A model generated the notes under the pieces. It did not search any database. It was not told the origin of the DNA and saw only the letters and a list, made by a program, of their open reading frames with translations. Positions 8,769 to 17,849 of a stretch of 64,000 bases of DNA are shown here, in pieces. This DNA is from an uncultured Methanomicrobiales archaeon (GTDB taxonomy: Archaea; Halobacteriota; Methanomicrobia; Methanomicrobiales; Methanospirillaceae): contig CAILCG010000014.1 of the NCBI GenBank assembly GCA_903832665.1, positions 372,001-436,000 on the forward strand, given 5' to 3'. Position 1 is the first letter of the stretch. Each line of letters starts with the position of its first letter. The position numbers were made by a program, and so were the translations under genes.

Positions 8769-9242
8769 GAGTCGGGTCTGGGTAGTTCGTCCCGTTCCAA
8801 TCCCTTACCTTGCAGGGGATGGATTCTCCCCGGATCGAACGATCCTGGTGAATGAATTTTCTCCCCACAACGGGTGGTCCATGGATGGACGGGAGTTGCA
8901 CGGGGGATTCATTTCGCGGGTAATGAATTAATTCATCAAAGTGCTTTAAAGACTTTGCTTTTTAAAAGACCCGGAGCAGCAGCCCATGGCTTTTAGCATA
9001 TGGAAGGGGGGACTGGCAGGGGTGTTTAGTTCCCGAAGTGTCCGGGATCCACGGGCTCCCGGGATCGCTTCACCTGCGGTACCATGCCTGAGCCTAGGAT
9101 CGTGGGAACGATGGTATTTTGGAAAATACCTGTACCATGGTGGCACAGAGTGCAGGAAACTATTGAGATCCGTGACCACCCGGGACATACACCTTCCACA
9201 ACAGGTATACCCAAGAACGAAGTAAACAGAATGTGGATTACC
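8769..9242. other. Intergenic region upstream of the moeA operon
   Basis: This is the divergent region between the DsrE fusion and the moe operon. It holds TTTAAAGACTTTGCTTTTTAAA (near 8944-8965) and the perfect inverted repeat at 9113-9130. A frame open from 8986 to 9225 reads as non-protein sequence and I do not call it a gene. Confidence 0.4.
9113..9130. promoter_or_regulatory. Inverted repeat GGTATTTT-GG-AAAATACC upstream of moe operon
   Basis: This is a perfect 8+2+8 palindrome about 110 bases before the first gene of the moe operon. The same half-sites, each one base longer, occur upstream of fdhA (20468-20500). Shared half-sites in front of two Mo/W genes suggest a common regulator. 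The flanks TACCATG/CATGGTA add looser symmetry. Confidence 0.45.
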
Positions 9243-9419
9243 ATGTCTGATGAAAAAATAAAAAAAGCCCTCCAGGAAGCTGACATCACCGAGAAGATCA
9301 CCTGCCCGCAGGCATTTGCCATTGCAGAGAAGGCAAAAGTTTCCCGGAGTGCGGTCGGTGAATACTGCACAAAGAACCGGATCAAGATCCGGGATTGCCA
9401 GCTGGGCTGCTTCAAATGA
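9243..9419 (+). CDS. Small HTH-like protein preceding moeA
   Basis: The 58-residue product reads MSDEKIKKALQEADITEK, then CPQAFAIAEKAKVSRSAVGE, then YCTKNRIKIRDCQLGCF. The central part resembles a helix-turn-helix (AIAEKAKVSRSAVGEYC), and three or four cysteines are spread along it. An upstream ATG at 9231 is possible. Its stop overlaps the moeA start (ATGA at 9416-9419), so the two are coupled. I do not know the family; a DNA-binding or Mo-sensing role is inference from context. Confidence 0.72.
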   Translation: MSDEKIKKALQEADITEKITCPQAFAIAEKAKVSRSAVGEYCTKNRIKIRDCQLGCFK

Positions 9420-10624
9420 GCAGGTTTCTCAATGTTATTCCCGTAGCGGATGCTGTAGCTGCGGTCATTAGCATCTCTCCCCCGACAGTCACCGAGACCA
9501 TTCCCCTGGACTCTGCCGGAGGCAGGATCCTTGCGGCGGCGGTGATGGCCGACACGGACATCCCCGGATTTGACCGCTCCGTTGTTGACGGGTATGCAGT
9601 CCGGGCCGCCGATACCGCAGGAGCCGGCGATGCCATCCCGGCCCTTCTCCATAGCAACGGCCGGATCGCCATGGGCCGGCCGGACCCGTCAACCTCAGTC
9701 GGGCCGGGTACCTGCACCTACATTCCCACGGGCGGTGTCCTGCCGGCAGGTGCCGATGCCGTGGTGATGGTGGAGTATGCCGAGGAAGCAGGCGATACCA
9801 TACTGGGGAAAAAAGCCGCCTCCCACGGGGAGAATGTACTCCTCCGTGATGAAGATTTCAAACAAGGGGAGATTGTTTTTCTCGCGGGGCGGCGGATCTC
9901 CCCGCAGGATGCCGGTGTGCTGGCGGCATGTGGCTGTGCTGTCGTGACCGTGGCAAAAAAACCCGTGGTTGGGATCATCTCGACCGGCAATGAACTCGTG
10001 CCGGTAACGGTCGTTCCCGGCCCGGGCCAGGTACGGGATGCCAACGCCTCAATGCTGGCCGCATACCTTGCGGAATACGGCTGCGTTCCCCGGCACTACG
10101 GGATCATCCCCGATGAGCGGGAAGCGTTTGAAGCGGTCCTTGCCCGGGCGGTGCCGGAATGCGATGTTGTGCTCCTCTCAGGAGGGAGTTCCAAGGATGA
10201 CCGGGACATGACCGCTGCTGTCATCGCGTCGCTGGGGGAGGTGCTGGTCCACGGGATCGCGATCGCCCCCGGAAAACCCACCATCATCGGTCGGATTGGA
10301 AGCAAGCCGGTATTCGGGCTCCCGGGTCACCCGGCCTCAGCATTTGTCGTGCTGATCGCGATCGTCCGCCCGCTTCTTGACCGGATGCTCGGCATCCCGG
10401 TGCCGCTCCAGCGAACGGAGAAGGCAACCCTCGCGATAAATATTCCGTCCCAGCGGGGAAGGGAAGAGTACGTCAGGGTAATGCTGGAGAACGGGGTTGC
10501 AACACCCCTCTTTGGCAAATCCGGGCTCCTCAATACCCTCGTGAGGAGCAACGGCCTCGTCCGGATCCCAGCGGGGGCCGAGGGAATCGAACAGGGCAGT
10601 ACGGTTGAGGTGATCCTGTGGTAA
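9416..10624 (+). CDS. moeA: Molybdopterin molybdenumtransferase MoeA
   Basis: The 402-residue MoeA catalyses metal insertion into adenylylated molybdopterin (or tungsten insertion in W-dependent methanogens). The domain order is MoeA N-terminal (DIPGFDRSVVDGYAVRAADT, then PTGGVLPAGADAVVMVE), the MoCF-binding domain (VGIISTGNELV, VVLLSGGSSKDDRD, VFGLPGHPASAFV) and the C-terminal beta domain (ATPLFGKSGLLNTLVRSNGL). The start overlaps the stop of the preceding small gene, and its own stop overlaps the GTG of the next moeA-like gene by seven bases. Confidence 0.95.
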   Translation: MSRFLNVIPVADAVAAVISISPPTVTETIPLDSAGGRILAAAVMADTDIPGFDRSVVDGYAVRAADTAGAGDAIPALLHSNGRIAMGRPDPSTSVGPGTCTYIPTGGVLPAGADAVVMVEYAEEAGDTILGKKAASHGENVLLRDEDFKQGEIVFLAGRRISPQDAGVLAACGCAVVTVAKKPVVGIISTGNELVPVTVVPGPGQVRDANASMLAAYLAEYGCVPRHYGIIPDEREAFEAVLARAVPECDVVLLSGGSSKDDRDMTAAVIASLGEVLVHGIAIAPGKPTIIGRIGSKPVFGLPGHPASAFVVLIAIVRPLLDRMLGIPVPLQRTEKATLAINIPSQRGREEYVRVMLENGVATPLFGKSGLLNTLVRSNGLVRIPAGAEGIEQGSTVEVILW

Positions 10625-12474
10625 CGCGTTACCTCTCGGTCATGCCGCTGGATGATGCACTCGCGCTCCTCTCCCACGAGTTCCCCTGCACCCCGTCAGC
10701 CGTGCAGGTCCCGCTGGAGGAAGCGGTCGGCCGGATCACCACCGGGCCCGTCTTTGCCCGGTACTCGGTGCCGGAGATCCATCTTGCGGCCATGGACGGT
10801 ATCGCGGTCCGGAGCAGGGATACAAGGGGCGCCTCCGAGCAGCACCCGGTCATCCTCCCCGACGCTGCACGGGTGAACACCGGCAACGTGGTTCCGCCCG
10901 AATACGATGCGGTCATCATGATCGAGGATGTCTGGGAAGCAGGTGGCAGTTATACCATCCGTAAGGCCGCGGCTCCCTGGCAGCATGTGCGCCCGGCCGG
11001 GGAAGACCTGGCCGAATCCGAGATGGTGATGCCATCCCGCCACCGCATCCGGGCCCACGAACTCGGGGCACTCGCCACCTATGGCATCACCCGCCCCGAA
11101 GTAATTGTGGTGCGGGTCGGGCTCGTTCCTACGGGCAGTGAACTCGTCGCGGCCGGCACCCGACCGGCACCCGGACAAGTCGTGGAGAGCAACACGGTCA
11201 TGGCCAAGGCGATGCTCGAAGAGGCCGGGGCCACCTGCACCCGGTACCCGTTTGTTGAAGACAAGCCGGAGAAGATCCGGGATGCAATTGCCCTGGCGTG
11301 CAGGGAAAATGAGATGGTGATTGTCTCGGCCGGCTCTTCAGCAGGAACAAAAGACTACACCGCCGGTGTGATCGCAGAACTCGGCGAGGTGCTTGTCCAC
11401 GGGGTCGCCATCAAGCCCGGCAAACCCGTCATCATCGGACGAATCGGGAACAAACCGGTCATCGGACTGCCGGGCTATCCGCTCTCCGCCCTCACGGTCC
11501 TGCGGGAGATTGTCCTCCCGTTCCTGAAGAATTATGGCCTGTATATCCCGGAACCCGAACTGATCCGGGCCTACGTGACCTCAACGATTGCCAAGGAGAT
11601 TGGATCGAACGAGTTCGTGCTCTGCACTCTCGGCCGGGTGGGCAGCCGCTGGGTCATCTCCCCCCAGTCCAAAGGAGCCGGCGTCCAGATGAGTGGGGTC
11701 CGGGCCAATGCTTACATCCGGGTTCCGCAGACATCGGAGGGTTTTGAAGCCGGCGGGCTGGTGGAAGCCCGGCTGATGGTGCCGGCTGCAGAAGCGGCAA
11801 AGGCCCTTCTCATCACCGGCAGCCATGACCCGGTCATCGACTACCTGGCAGACTTCATCCGCCCGCAGGGGATCTCCCTCCTCTCGACCCACGTGGGGAG
11901 CGTGGGCGGGATACTTGCGCTGAAAAAAGATGAATGCCACGCAGCCCCGACCCACCTGCTCGCGGAGGACGGGAGTTACAATACCGCGTACCTGAAAAAA
12001 TTCATGCCGGAAACGGAAGTGGAACTCCTCTGCATTGCAGAACGCCAGCAGGGCATCGTCTCAAGGGATGGCCTTTCATTCCAGGATCTTGCCGGCAGGC
12101 AGTTCATCAACCGGCAGAGGGGCTCCGGTACCCGGATGCTCCTGGATTACGAACTTAAGAAAGCGGGGATAGACACTGCCACGATCCCGGGATATGAGCG
12201 CGAGGTAACGACCCACATCGCGGTTGCCCTTGCCGTAAAGAGCGGGGAGGCGGATGCGGGGATGTGCGTCCACAGTGCCGCAAAGGCCCTGGGCCTCCTG
12301 TTTGTACCGGTAGCAACGGAGCGGTACGAGCTGGCGTTCCGGAAGGAGCATGCAGACGACCCGCGTCTCGTCGCCCTCATCGATGCGATACGGTCTCCCG
12401 CGTTCCGGGAGATCCTCACCCGGCTCGGGGGATACGAGACTGCCGAGACCAGGCGGCAGCGGCCCGGCCAATAA
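10618..12474 (+). CDS. moeA: MoeA fused to a LysR-type substrate-binding domain
   Basis: Residues 1 to about 395 are a second MoeA (MDGIAVRSRDT, NTGNVVPPEYDAVIMIEDV, VPTGSELV, VIVSAGSSAGTKD, GLPGYPLSALTV). Residues about 400-610 are a PBP2-like substrate-binding domain (ALLITGSHDPVIDYLADFI, RQRGSGTRMLLDYELKKAG, THIAVALAVKSGEADAGM), like the ligand domain of LysR regulators or ModA/TupA-type proteins. This arrangement is known in archaea; one idea is that the extra domain binds oxyanion or a metal cofactor precursor. Translation starts at GTG 10618 inside the end of moeA. Having two moeA genes may allow separate Mo and W insertion, which is inference. Confidence 0.92.
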   Translation: MVTRYLSVMPLDDALALLSHEFPCTPSAVQVPLEEAVGRITTGPVFARYSVPEIHLAAMDGIAVRSRDTRGASEQHPVILPDAARVNTGNVVPPEYDAVIMIEDVWEAGGSYTIRKAAAPWQHVRPAGEDLAESEMVMPSRHRIRAHELGALATYGITRPEVIVVRVGLVPTGSELVAAGTRPAPGQVVESNTVMAKAMLEEAGATCTRYPFVEDKPEKIRDAIALACRENEMVIVSAGSSAGTKDYTAGVIAELGEVLVHGVAIKPGKPVIIGRIGNKPVIGLPGYPLSALTVLREIVLPFLKNYGLYIPEPELIRAYVTSTIAKEIGSNEFVLCTLGRVGSRWVISPQSKGAGVQMSGVRANAYIRVPQTSEGFEAGGLVEARLMVPAAEAAKALLITGSHDPVIDYLADFIRPQGISLLSTHVGSVGGILALKKDECHAAPTHLLAEDGSYNTAYLKKFMPETEVELLCIAERQQGIVSRDGLSFQDLAGRQFINRQRGSGTRMLLDYELKKAGIDTATIPGYEREVTTHIAVALAVKSGEADAGMCVHSAAKALGLLFVPVATERYELAFRKEHADDPRLVALIDAIRSPAFREILTRLGGYETAETRRQRPGQ

Positions 12475-12581
12475 AACAGGCCGGGATGGCTTTTGAACCG
12501 GATTAAAAAAAATCGGTGCTCTGGGATTCCACGGGAAAATTCCTGGACTCGGAGGCAAATTCAATAGCTATTTTTTTGATT

Positions 12582-12840
12582 GGGAGAAACGCACATGAAC
12601 CGGTCGGGTTCGCACCCGGAGCATGAAAATCGGTATCATGATCTGGTGTAATGATGATCCCTCGCCTCAGGGCCTCACCGAGGCACGGCGGGGCAAGAAG
12701 GTTTCCTGCATTTTTATGTTTTAGTCATTGATCCGCCGCGGGGGCGCCCCTTCGGGGGCGGCGGATTCATCGTTATTGGGGGGTATGGGGGTCTCAACCC
12801 CCATCATCATACCAGAAAATTGCGAATTTCATGGAAAATC
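12582..12840 (+). repeat. R1 structured dispersed repeat, copy 2
   Basis: This copy aligns with 162-410. Its stems are CCTCGCC (12660-12666) with GGCGGGG (12687-12693), TCCGCCGC (12732-12739) with GCGGCGGA (12758-12765), and ATGGGGG (12785-12791) with CCCCCAT (12798-12804) around TCTCAA. In the second stem a T-A pair of copy 1 is C-G here. In the first stem a C-G pair became T-G. The third stem is perfect here and has one mismatch in copy 1. Confidence 0.6.
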
Positions 12841-12919
12841 CTTAGCAGGGTATTGAAGAGTCACTCTTGGGGGCTCATTCAATTCGTGCTTCGGTCCCCT
12901 CAGGCCGGGTATCCTCCCA

Positions 12920-13003
12920 TATAGCGATAACTTCCGGGGGGTCAAGGGGATGCACCCCTTGGGACGCTTCCCTATGAGGAAGAGAGGGTCACCCTCCCAT
13001 ATG
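12920..13003 (+). repeat. R2 hairpin repeat, copy 2
   Basis: The near-palindrome CAAGGGGATGCACCCCTTG (12943-12961) is followed by a hairpin-like segment and GAGAGGGTCACCCTCC. TAGCGATAACTTCCGG precedes it, as in copies 3 and 4. Confidence 0.55.
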
Positions 13004-13133
13004 CCAGTGAGGACTTGCAAGTAACAGGAAAACGCGGGGTTCTCCAGAGGAATATTTTTTTTTAGCTTTCGCAGGTCACCCGCAGTCCGTGAAAAAATGA
13101 AGGGGAGGGAGAGTCGGACCCCAGCTCATGGTG

Positions 13134-15287
13134 CTAATCGTAATCACGGAACAATGCCGGGTTCTGCCTGCGGATCCACCAGCGCCGGACAACGACACTA
13201 ACCGCGACCACGAGAACAATAACCACAGCACCGGCGATGACCGGCGCAAGCGGGAACCCCGAGGAACTGACCGGCACCGGTGCCATCGTAGTAGGGGTAG
13301 CTATCGGGCGGGAGACTGCCGGATGAGTGGTCACGGTCATTGCCGGGACCCGGGTCTGGACCGGGGTAATGCTACCAGTTTGATCAGACCCTGCGGGTGT
13401 GGTCGTTTCCGCAGAGACTGGCGCCGCAGTTGGCAGGAGGGTTACTGCTGCCGGAGTCCTAGCCGCTACCGCAAAGTACGAGAACCCCGGCGTGGTTGCC
13501 GTAAAATAGTAGTAATTTCCTTCCTGGCGGAGATACGCGGTCGGCAGGGGGGTCCATGCCCCATCATGGTTCCGGAGCATCACGAGGTTTTCCGGAGTCA
13601 GGTGATGTGCCGCCAGCCAGCTGCCGGTCACCCGGAACGATATCACGCCACTGGAGAACGCATCCGGATTGACACCGACCGGTTCGATCTGCCGGTACCC
13701 GGCAACCGCCGGGTCCCCGACTATCCGGTTGGTATCACCTAAAGTAACGGGTTCGACCAGAAGCGACAGGTCACCAAGCTGCCGGGCAGCAACGGCCTGC
13801 ACCTGCAGGATCTGGAGCGTTACCCCGTTATCACCTGGGGGATTGTAGACAAAGGTCATCGTCTGGCCTGCGGCCACACCGGGGGAGGTTGCAACCATTG
13901 CACCCGAACTGGAGGAGGGAGGGGGGCCGTCATCGCTGCCGCCCGGGGGATTCGGGACCGGTGTCGGGGCCGCGAGGAAGATATACTGGTCAGCAGTCGT
14001 TATCGGGGATGTACCATAAGGATTGGTTACAGTGATGTGAGCAGTACCGGCTGTCCCGGCCGGGGCGATCGCGGTGAGCGGTGAATCTTCGGCAGCGTGG
14101 GTAAAGGAGATTGCCGGGGTGTTGCCAAAGGATACATTGGTTGCCCCGGTAAAACCGATCCCGGTGATAGTGACGATGTTGCCACCGGCAACCGGGCCGG
14201 AACCCGGCGAGACGCTGCTCACGGTCGGAACTGCGGCGGTTCCCGTGAATGCCGAACTGATGACCTGGAACTGGTTTTGCTGGTAGGCAGTCCCCAGTTC
14301 ATAGGCAACCGCATCGTAATTCATACTCATATTGAGCCGGAATGTGCCGGCCGTCCTGTTCGCGTTCCTGCCCCAGCTGTTCACCACAAGCCAGTACGGG
14401 TTGGCCGGATCCGTGGTATTGTAGCCGACAATGAGCACACCATGTCCCCCGGCAATCTCCTGGGCATTGTAGCGCGATATATCAAACTGGGACGTGTCTG
14501 GACTTGTGTCCCAGAATGCGATGAAATCATCCTATCCGGCAAGGGGCAGATAATAAAAATACGGGACAGCATGATGTGCATCCAGGGCCGCCCGGATATT
14601 GGCAATCGCGATCGCATTCCCCACCCCGAATGTGGCAATCGTGGAATTGGAGATCGTAGTCAGGGAGTAGGAGGGCGAGGTTGCGATGGTGCTGATTGGT
14701 ACTCTGGTTGCACCTCCGGGGCCCGGAGAGTAATCGCGATACGATGCATTCGTATTGGTCCAGGGAATAGGAGACTTGTCCGTGTTGTACCATTGCGTAA
14801 AATTACCGATATACCCCCCGAAACAGGCATATATGCCCGTATCGGACTGGTATTTCGAATTGAAGTACTGGATCGAGAGCCGGTCACGTATATCGTAGTT
14901 CTTCGTATGTTCAACCTCAAGGGCCCCGGTGGAAGCCCAGACCCAGCAGCTGCCGCAGTTCCCCTGGTCTCTTTCTGATGGGATATAGGGAAGAGAGGAG
15001 AGGAGGCTGAACGAACTTGGGGGCAATGCAGTTGTTTCTGCAAGAATTCGTGGCCCGGGGGCAGAATATTTGGGTGCGGTATCGATCGCGTGCTGCATCG
15101 CATCCATCTGCGCTTTCGTGAGATGCATAATCGTATGGGTTGCCGAATCCGCAGTTGTTGCTACGGAAGAGTTCCCCGTTGTACCAGCCCAGGCAGGCCC
15201 GCCGAAACCGGCGGCGATTGTTACCGTAAGGATTAAACACAGCAGGAAAACGAACCTGGATGCACGCTGGCGTAATGGTTTTTTCAT
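13134..15287 (-). pseudogene. Papain-like (C1A) cell-surface protease with in-frame amber codon
   Basis: Start ATG 15287 opens a signal peptide (FVFLLCLILTVTIAAGFGGPAWA). The catalytic Cys is in GNCGSCWVWAS, the catalytic His in IAGGHGVLIVGYN and the Asn in LVVNSWGRN. Then come an IPT/TIG beta-sandwich (PTVSSVSPGSGPVAGG), a PGF-pre-PGF-like domain (VISFRVTGSWL to TTPGFSYFAVAA), a Thr/Pro linker and a C-terminal membrane anchor with RRWWIRR. The reading frame is unbroken except for TAG at 14532-14534, just after PYFYYLPLAG and before DDFIAFWD; a TGG (Trp) is the likely ancestral codon. The stop falls between Cys and His, so without readthrough no active enzyme forms. Confidence 0.78.
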
Positions 15288-15311
15288 TTCTCCCCTCTCC
15301 CCCAGAGACAA

Positions 15312-15851
15312 CCGGTCGGCACATCTCCCACCGATGCAGGGATTTTTTCCTGGCAGCCTCCTGAGCCAGAAATCCAGGAATGCAAAACTATCATAACGGT
15401 ACCGGTATTGCGACTATTTTCTGATGATGGTGCCTTATGTCAGATTATCTTTGCGTGACTATAATCAGCTCTATTTTGACATCTACAGAAATTTTCACAC
15501 GGGCATCATGCTTCCCCATCTTTTCTTTATCTGACAGCGCACAAATATTCTGATACACTACCAGAGTCTTGAGGATCTCTATTCTATAATATGGTTGAGT
15601 GCCCAAATGTTCCAGAGATGCCAAAATCTAGAGATGCCAAAACAATTCCCGTCCTCCCGTTCATCGGATTCTCCCGCTCTCGCCGGAGTTTCTCTCCTGA
15701 AATAAAATAAACCGTGAAAGTTAATCACTTGTGCACAAAATATTTTTTTAGTTAAACTAAACTTAAAAAATTAACCATTTGTTAATTCAGAAACCTTTAA
15801 CTAAATTGCTCGACAACAATAGAAATTACGACGACAAGTGTTGTGATACGC
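15312..15851. other. Intergenic promoter region of the fwd operon
   Basis: No gene was seen in about 540 bases. It contains a direct repeat of AGAGATGCCAAAA at 15614-15626 and 15630-15642, a very AT-rich stretch from 15735, and the inverted repeat at 15770-15786. TATA-like ACTTAAAAAA lies at 15761-15770. Confidence 0.45.
15770..15786. promoter_or_regulatory. Inverted repeat ATTAAC-CATTT-GTTAAT before fwd operon
   Basis: This perfect 6+5+6 inverted repeat lies 65 bases before the fwdG start, just downstream of a TATA-like element. It is a candidate operator. Related words (GTTAAC, GGTTAA) also occur upstream of fdhA and tupB, but they are short and AT-rich. Confidence 0.4.
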
Positions 15852-16115
15852 ATGGCGTTTTCTGTACATATTAACATGGAGCAATGCACCGGTTGTGGCA
15901 ACTGTGTCATTGCATGCCCGGTTGATGCCCTCGAGCTACATACCGTGGACCCGGCTACGAAGGAGAAAATATACGCGGTCAGGAATGGCAAGTCAATTCA
16001 CCTTGATGTCAAGGCTGAACTCTGTGCCGGCTGTGGCGTATGCGTCAATGCCTGCCCGTACGATGTGATCCGTCTCTCGGGAAGAGGAGAAACAGGCGCC
16101 CTTATGCAGGCCTGA
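15852..16115 (+). CDS. fwdG: Formylmethanofuran dehydrogenase-associated ferredoxin subunit
   Basis: The 87-residue polyferredoxin has two [4Fe-4S] motifs, CTGCGNCVIACPVDA and CAGCGVCVNACPYDV. At the head of a fwd operon it is expected to pass electrons to the catalytic subunit for CO2 reduction to formylmethanofuran. I use ATG 15852; the GTG nine bases earlier adds MIR only. The next gene follows after 14 bases. Confidence 0.88.
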   Translation: MAFSVHINMEQCTGCGNCVIACPVDALELHTVDPATKEKIYAVRNGKSIHLDVKAELCAGCGVCVNACPYDVIRLSGRGETGALMQA

Positions 16116-16129
16116 ACGTGAGGAGTACC

Positions 16130-16534
16130 ATGGCAAACATTACACTCAACCTGATCTCGGGAAGGACCATCCAGCAGGGTGTTGCGATCGAAGGCGGCAA
16201 GGAAAAGCCCCTGTATCGCACTGCCTGCGGGATCATCGAACTGGACCACGAGGACTTCAAGAAACTCGGCGCATGGAAAAATTCCAATGTCAAGGTCACC
16301 AGCGCCTATGGCAGCGTCGTTGTCAAGGCAATCGAAGCAACGCAGGGACCCCACCCGGGTGTCGGCTTTATCCCCATGGGACCCTGGGCAAATGCGATCA
16401 TCAGCCCCAACACCTACTCAACCGGCATGCCCACCTTCAAGGGAACCCCGGTAACCGTAGAAGTTGCCATCAATGAACCCATTCTTCTCGGCATCGAACT
16501 TGTGCAGAAACAGTGCGGGGTGAACGTAGGATGA
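16130..16534 (+). CDS. fwdD: Formylmethanofuran dehydrogenase subunit D
   Basis: The 134-residue product is the molybdopterin-dinucleotide-binding domain, encoded separately from the rest of the catalytic subunit as usual in Fwd/Fmd enzymes. Motifs are LISGRTIQQG at the N terminus, then NVKVTSAYGSVVVKA, PHPGVGFIPMGPWANAI and the C-terminal PVTVEVA. GAGGAGTACC precedes ATG 16130. The stop overlaps the start of fwdB (ATGA at 16531-16534). Confidence 0.93.
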   Translation: MANITLNLISGRTIQQGVAIEGGKEKPLYRTACGIIELDHEDFKKLGAWKNSNVKVTSAYGSVVVKAIEATQGPHPGVGFIPMGPWANAIISPNTYSTGMPTFKGTPVTVEVAINEPILLGIELVQKQCGVNVG

Positions 16535-17847
16535 CCAAGACCGTTACTGATGTAATCTGCCCGTTCTGCGGAACCCTCTGCGATGACCTTGAAGTCGTCG
16601 TTTCCGATGACGGCAAACAACTGCTCGAAGTCTACAATGCCTGTGTGATCGGGACCGAAAAGTTCCTCCACTCCCAGGCAAAGGACCGCGTGACCCGCCC
16701 CCGCCTCCGCCAGGCTGACGGCTCGTGGAAAGAGATCAGCTACGATGAGGCAGCTGACTACACCGCCTCGATGCTGGCAAAAGCAAAGAAGCCCCTGATG
16801 TACGGCTGGAGTTCCACCAACTGCGAAGCGCAGAGCGTAGGCAACGAGATCGCCGAGATCAGCAAGGCCTGCTGTGACAACACCGCAGCCGTCTGCCACG
16901 GCACCACCCTGATTGCCGTGCAGGATATCGGTCTCCCGACCTGCACCCTTGGTGAAGTCAAGAACCGTGCAGACCGTGTGATCTTCTGGGGATGCAACCC
17001 GGCACACGCCCACCCCCGCCACATGTCCCGCTACTCGATCTTCCCCCGCGGGTTCTTTACCGGCAAGGGACAGATGAGCCGCAAAATGATTGTCGTTGAC
17101 CCCCGCTGCACCGACACCGCCAAGATGGCAGATGTTCACCTCCAGCTCGAACAGGGCAAGGACTACGAACTCTTAAACGCACTCCGCGTTGCGTTCAAGG
17201 GCGAGTGGCTGCCTGATGTAGTAGCAGGTATTCCCAAAGAGAAGATCCGTGAAGCCGCCGACATGATGAAGAGCGGTCGTTTCGGTATCATCTTCTTCGG
17301 CATGGGTGTCACCCAGTCGATCGGGAAGAACCACAACATCGATGAGGCAATCGCCGTCACCAAGGACTTGAACGAGTACACGAAGTTCTCGATCATGCCC
17401 ATGCGGGGCCACTACAATGTGACCGGCTCCGGAGAAGTGTTCGCATGGCAGTTCGGATTCCCGTACTCCGTCGACCTCACCCGCGGGTTCGCCCGCTACA
17501 ATCCCGGCGACACCAGCTCGATCGACCTGTTGAACCGTGGCGAAGTGGATGCCATGTTCACCATCGGCAGCGACCCGGGTGCACACTTCCCCATCAGCGC
17601 CGTCAAGCACATCGCCAGCGTACCATCCGTCTGCATTGACCCGCACCTGACCCCGACCAGCGGTGTCTCGAAGCTCCACGTCCCCGTTGCATTCAACGGT
17701 GTCGAGACCGGCGGGAACTGCTATCGTATGGACAACGTGCCAATCGACTGCCGCAAGGTTGTTGAACCACCGGCGGGCATGCTCACCGATGAGCAGTTCC
17801 TCGTCATGGTCCGTGACCGGTTAAAGAAACTCAAGGGGGCCGCATAA
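16531..17847 (+). CDS. fwdB: Formylmethanofuran dehydrogenase subunit B (catalytic)
   Basis: The 438-residue catalytic subunit reduces CO2 to formate at a tungsto- or molybdopterin centre. A [4Fe-4S] cluster is bound by Cys10, Cys13, Cys17 and Cys38 (CPFCGTLC...NAC). The metal ligand is Cys122 in AAVCHGTT; the codon is TGC, so this is a cysteine, not selenocysteine, enzyme. FWGCNPAHAHPRH and TIGSDPGAHFP are family motifs. Sequence does not tell W from Mo, though tungsten is plausible given tup and aor genes nearby. Confidence 0.96.
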   Translation: MTKTVTDVICPFCGTLCDDLEVVVSDDGKQLLEVYNACVIGTEKFLHSQAKDRVTRPRLRQADGSWKEISYDEAADYTASMLAKAKKPLMYGWSSTNCEAQSVGNEIAEISKACCDNTAAVCHGTTLIAVQDIGLPTCTLGEVKNRADRVIFWGCNPAHAHPRHMSRYSIFPRGFFTGKGQMSRKMIVVDPRCTDTAKMADVHLQLEQGKDYELLNALRVAFKGEWLPDVVAGIPKEKIREAADMMKSGRFGIIFFGMGVTQSIGKNHNIDEAIAVTKDLNEYTKFSIMPMRGHYNVTGSGEVFAWQFGFPYSVDLTRGFARYNPGDTSSIDLLNRGEVDAMFTIGSDPGAHFPISAVKHIASVPSVCIDPHLTPTSGVSKLHVPVAFNGVETGGNCYRMDNVPIDCRKVVEPPAGMLTDEQFLVMVRDRLKKLKGAA

Positions 17848-17849
17848 TC

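Larger units (their letters stand above)
12475..13133. other. Intergenic region with R1 copy 2 and R2 copy 2
   Basis: No gene was found. It holds R1 copy 2 and R2 copy 2, then a run of ten T (13055-13064) followed by G-rich sequence before the 3' end of the protease gene. It lies between convergent genes. Confidence 0.5.

Noticed and set aside
8986..9225. Plus-strand frame before the moe operon
   Set aside because: Amino-acid content is random-looking and it spans the inverted repeat at 9113-9130.
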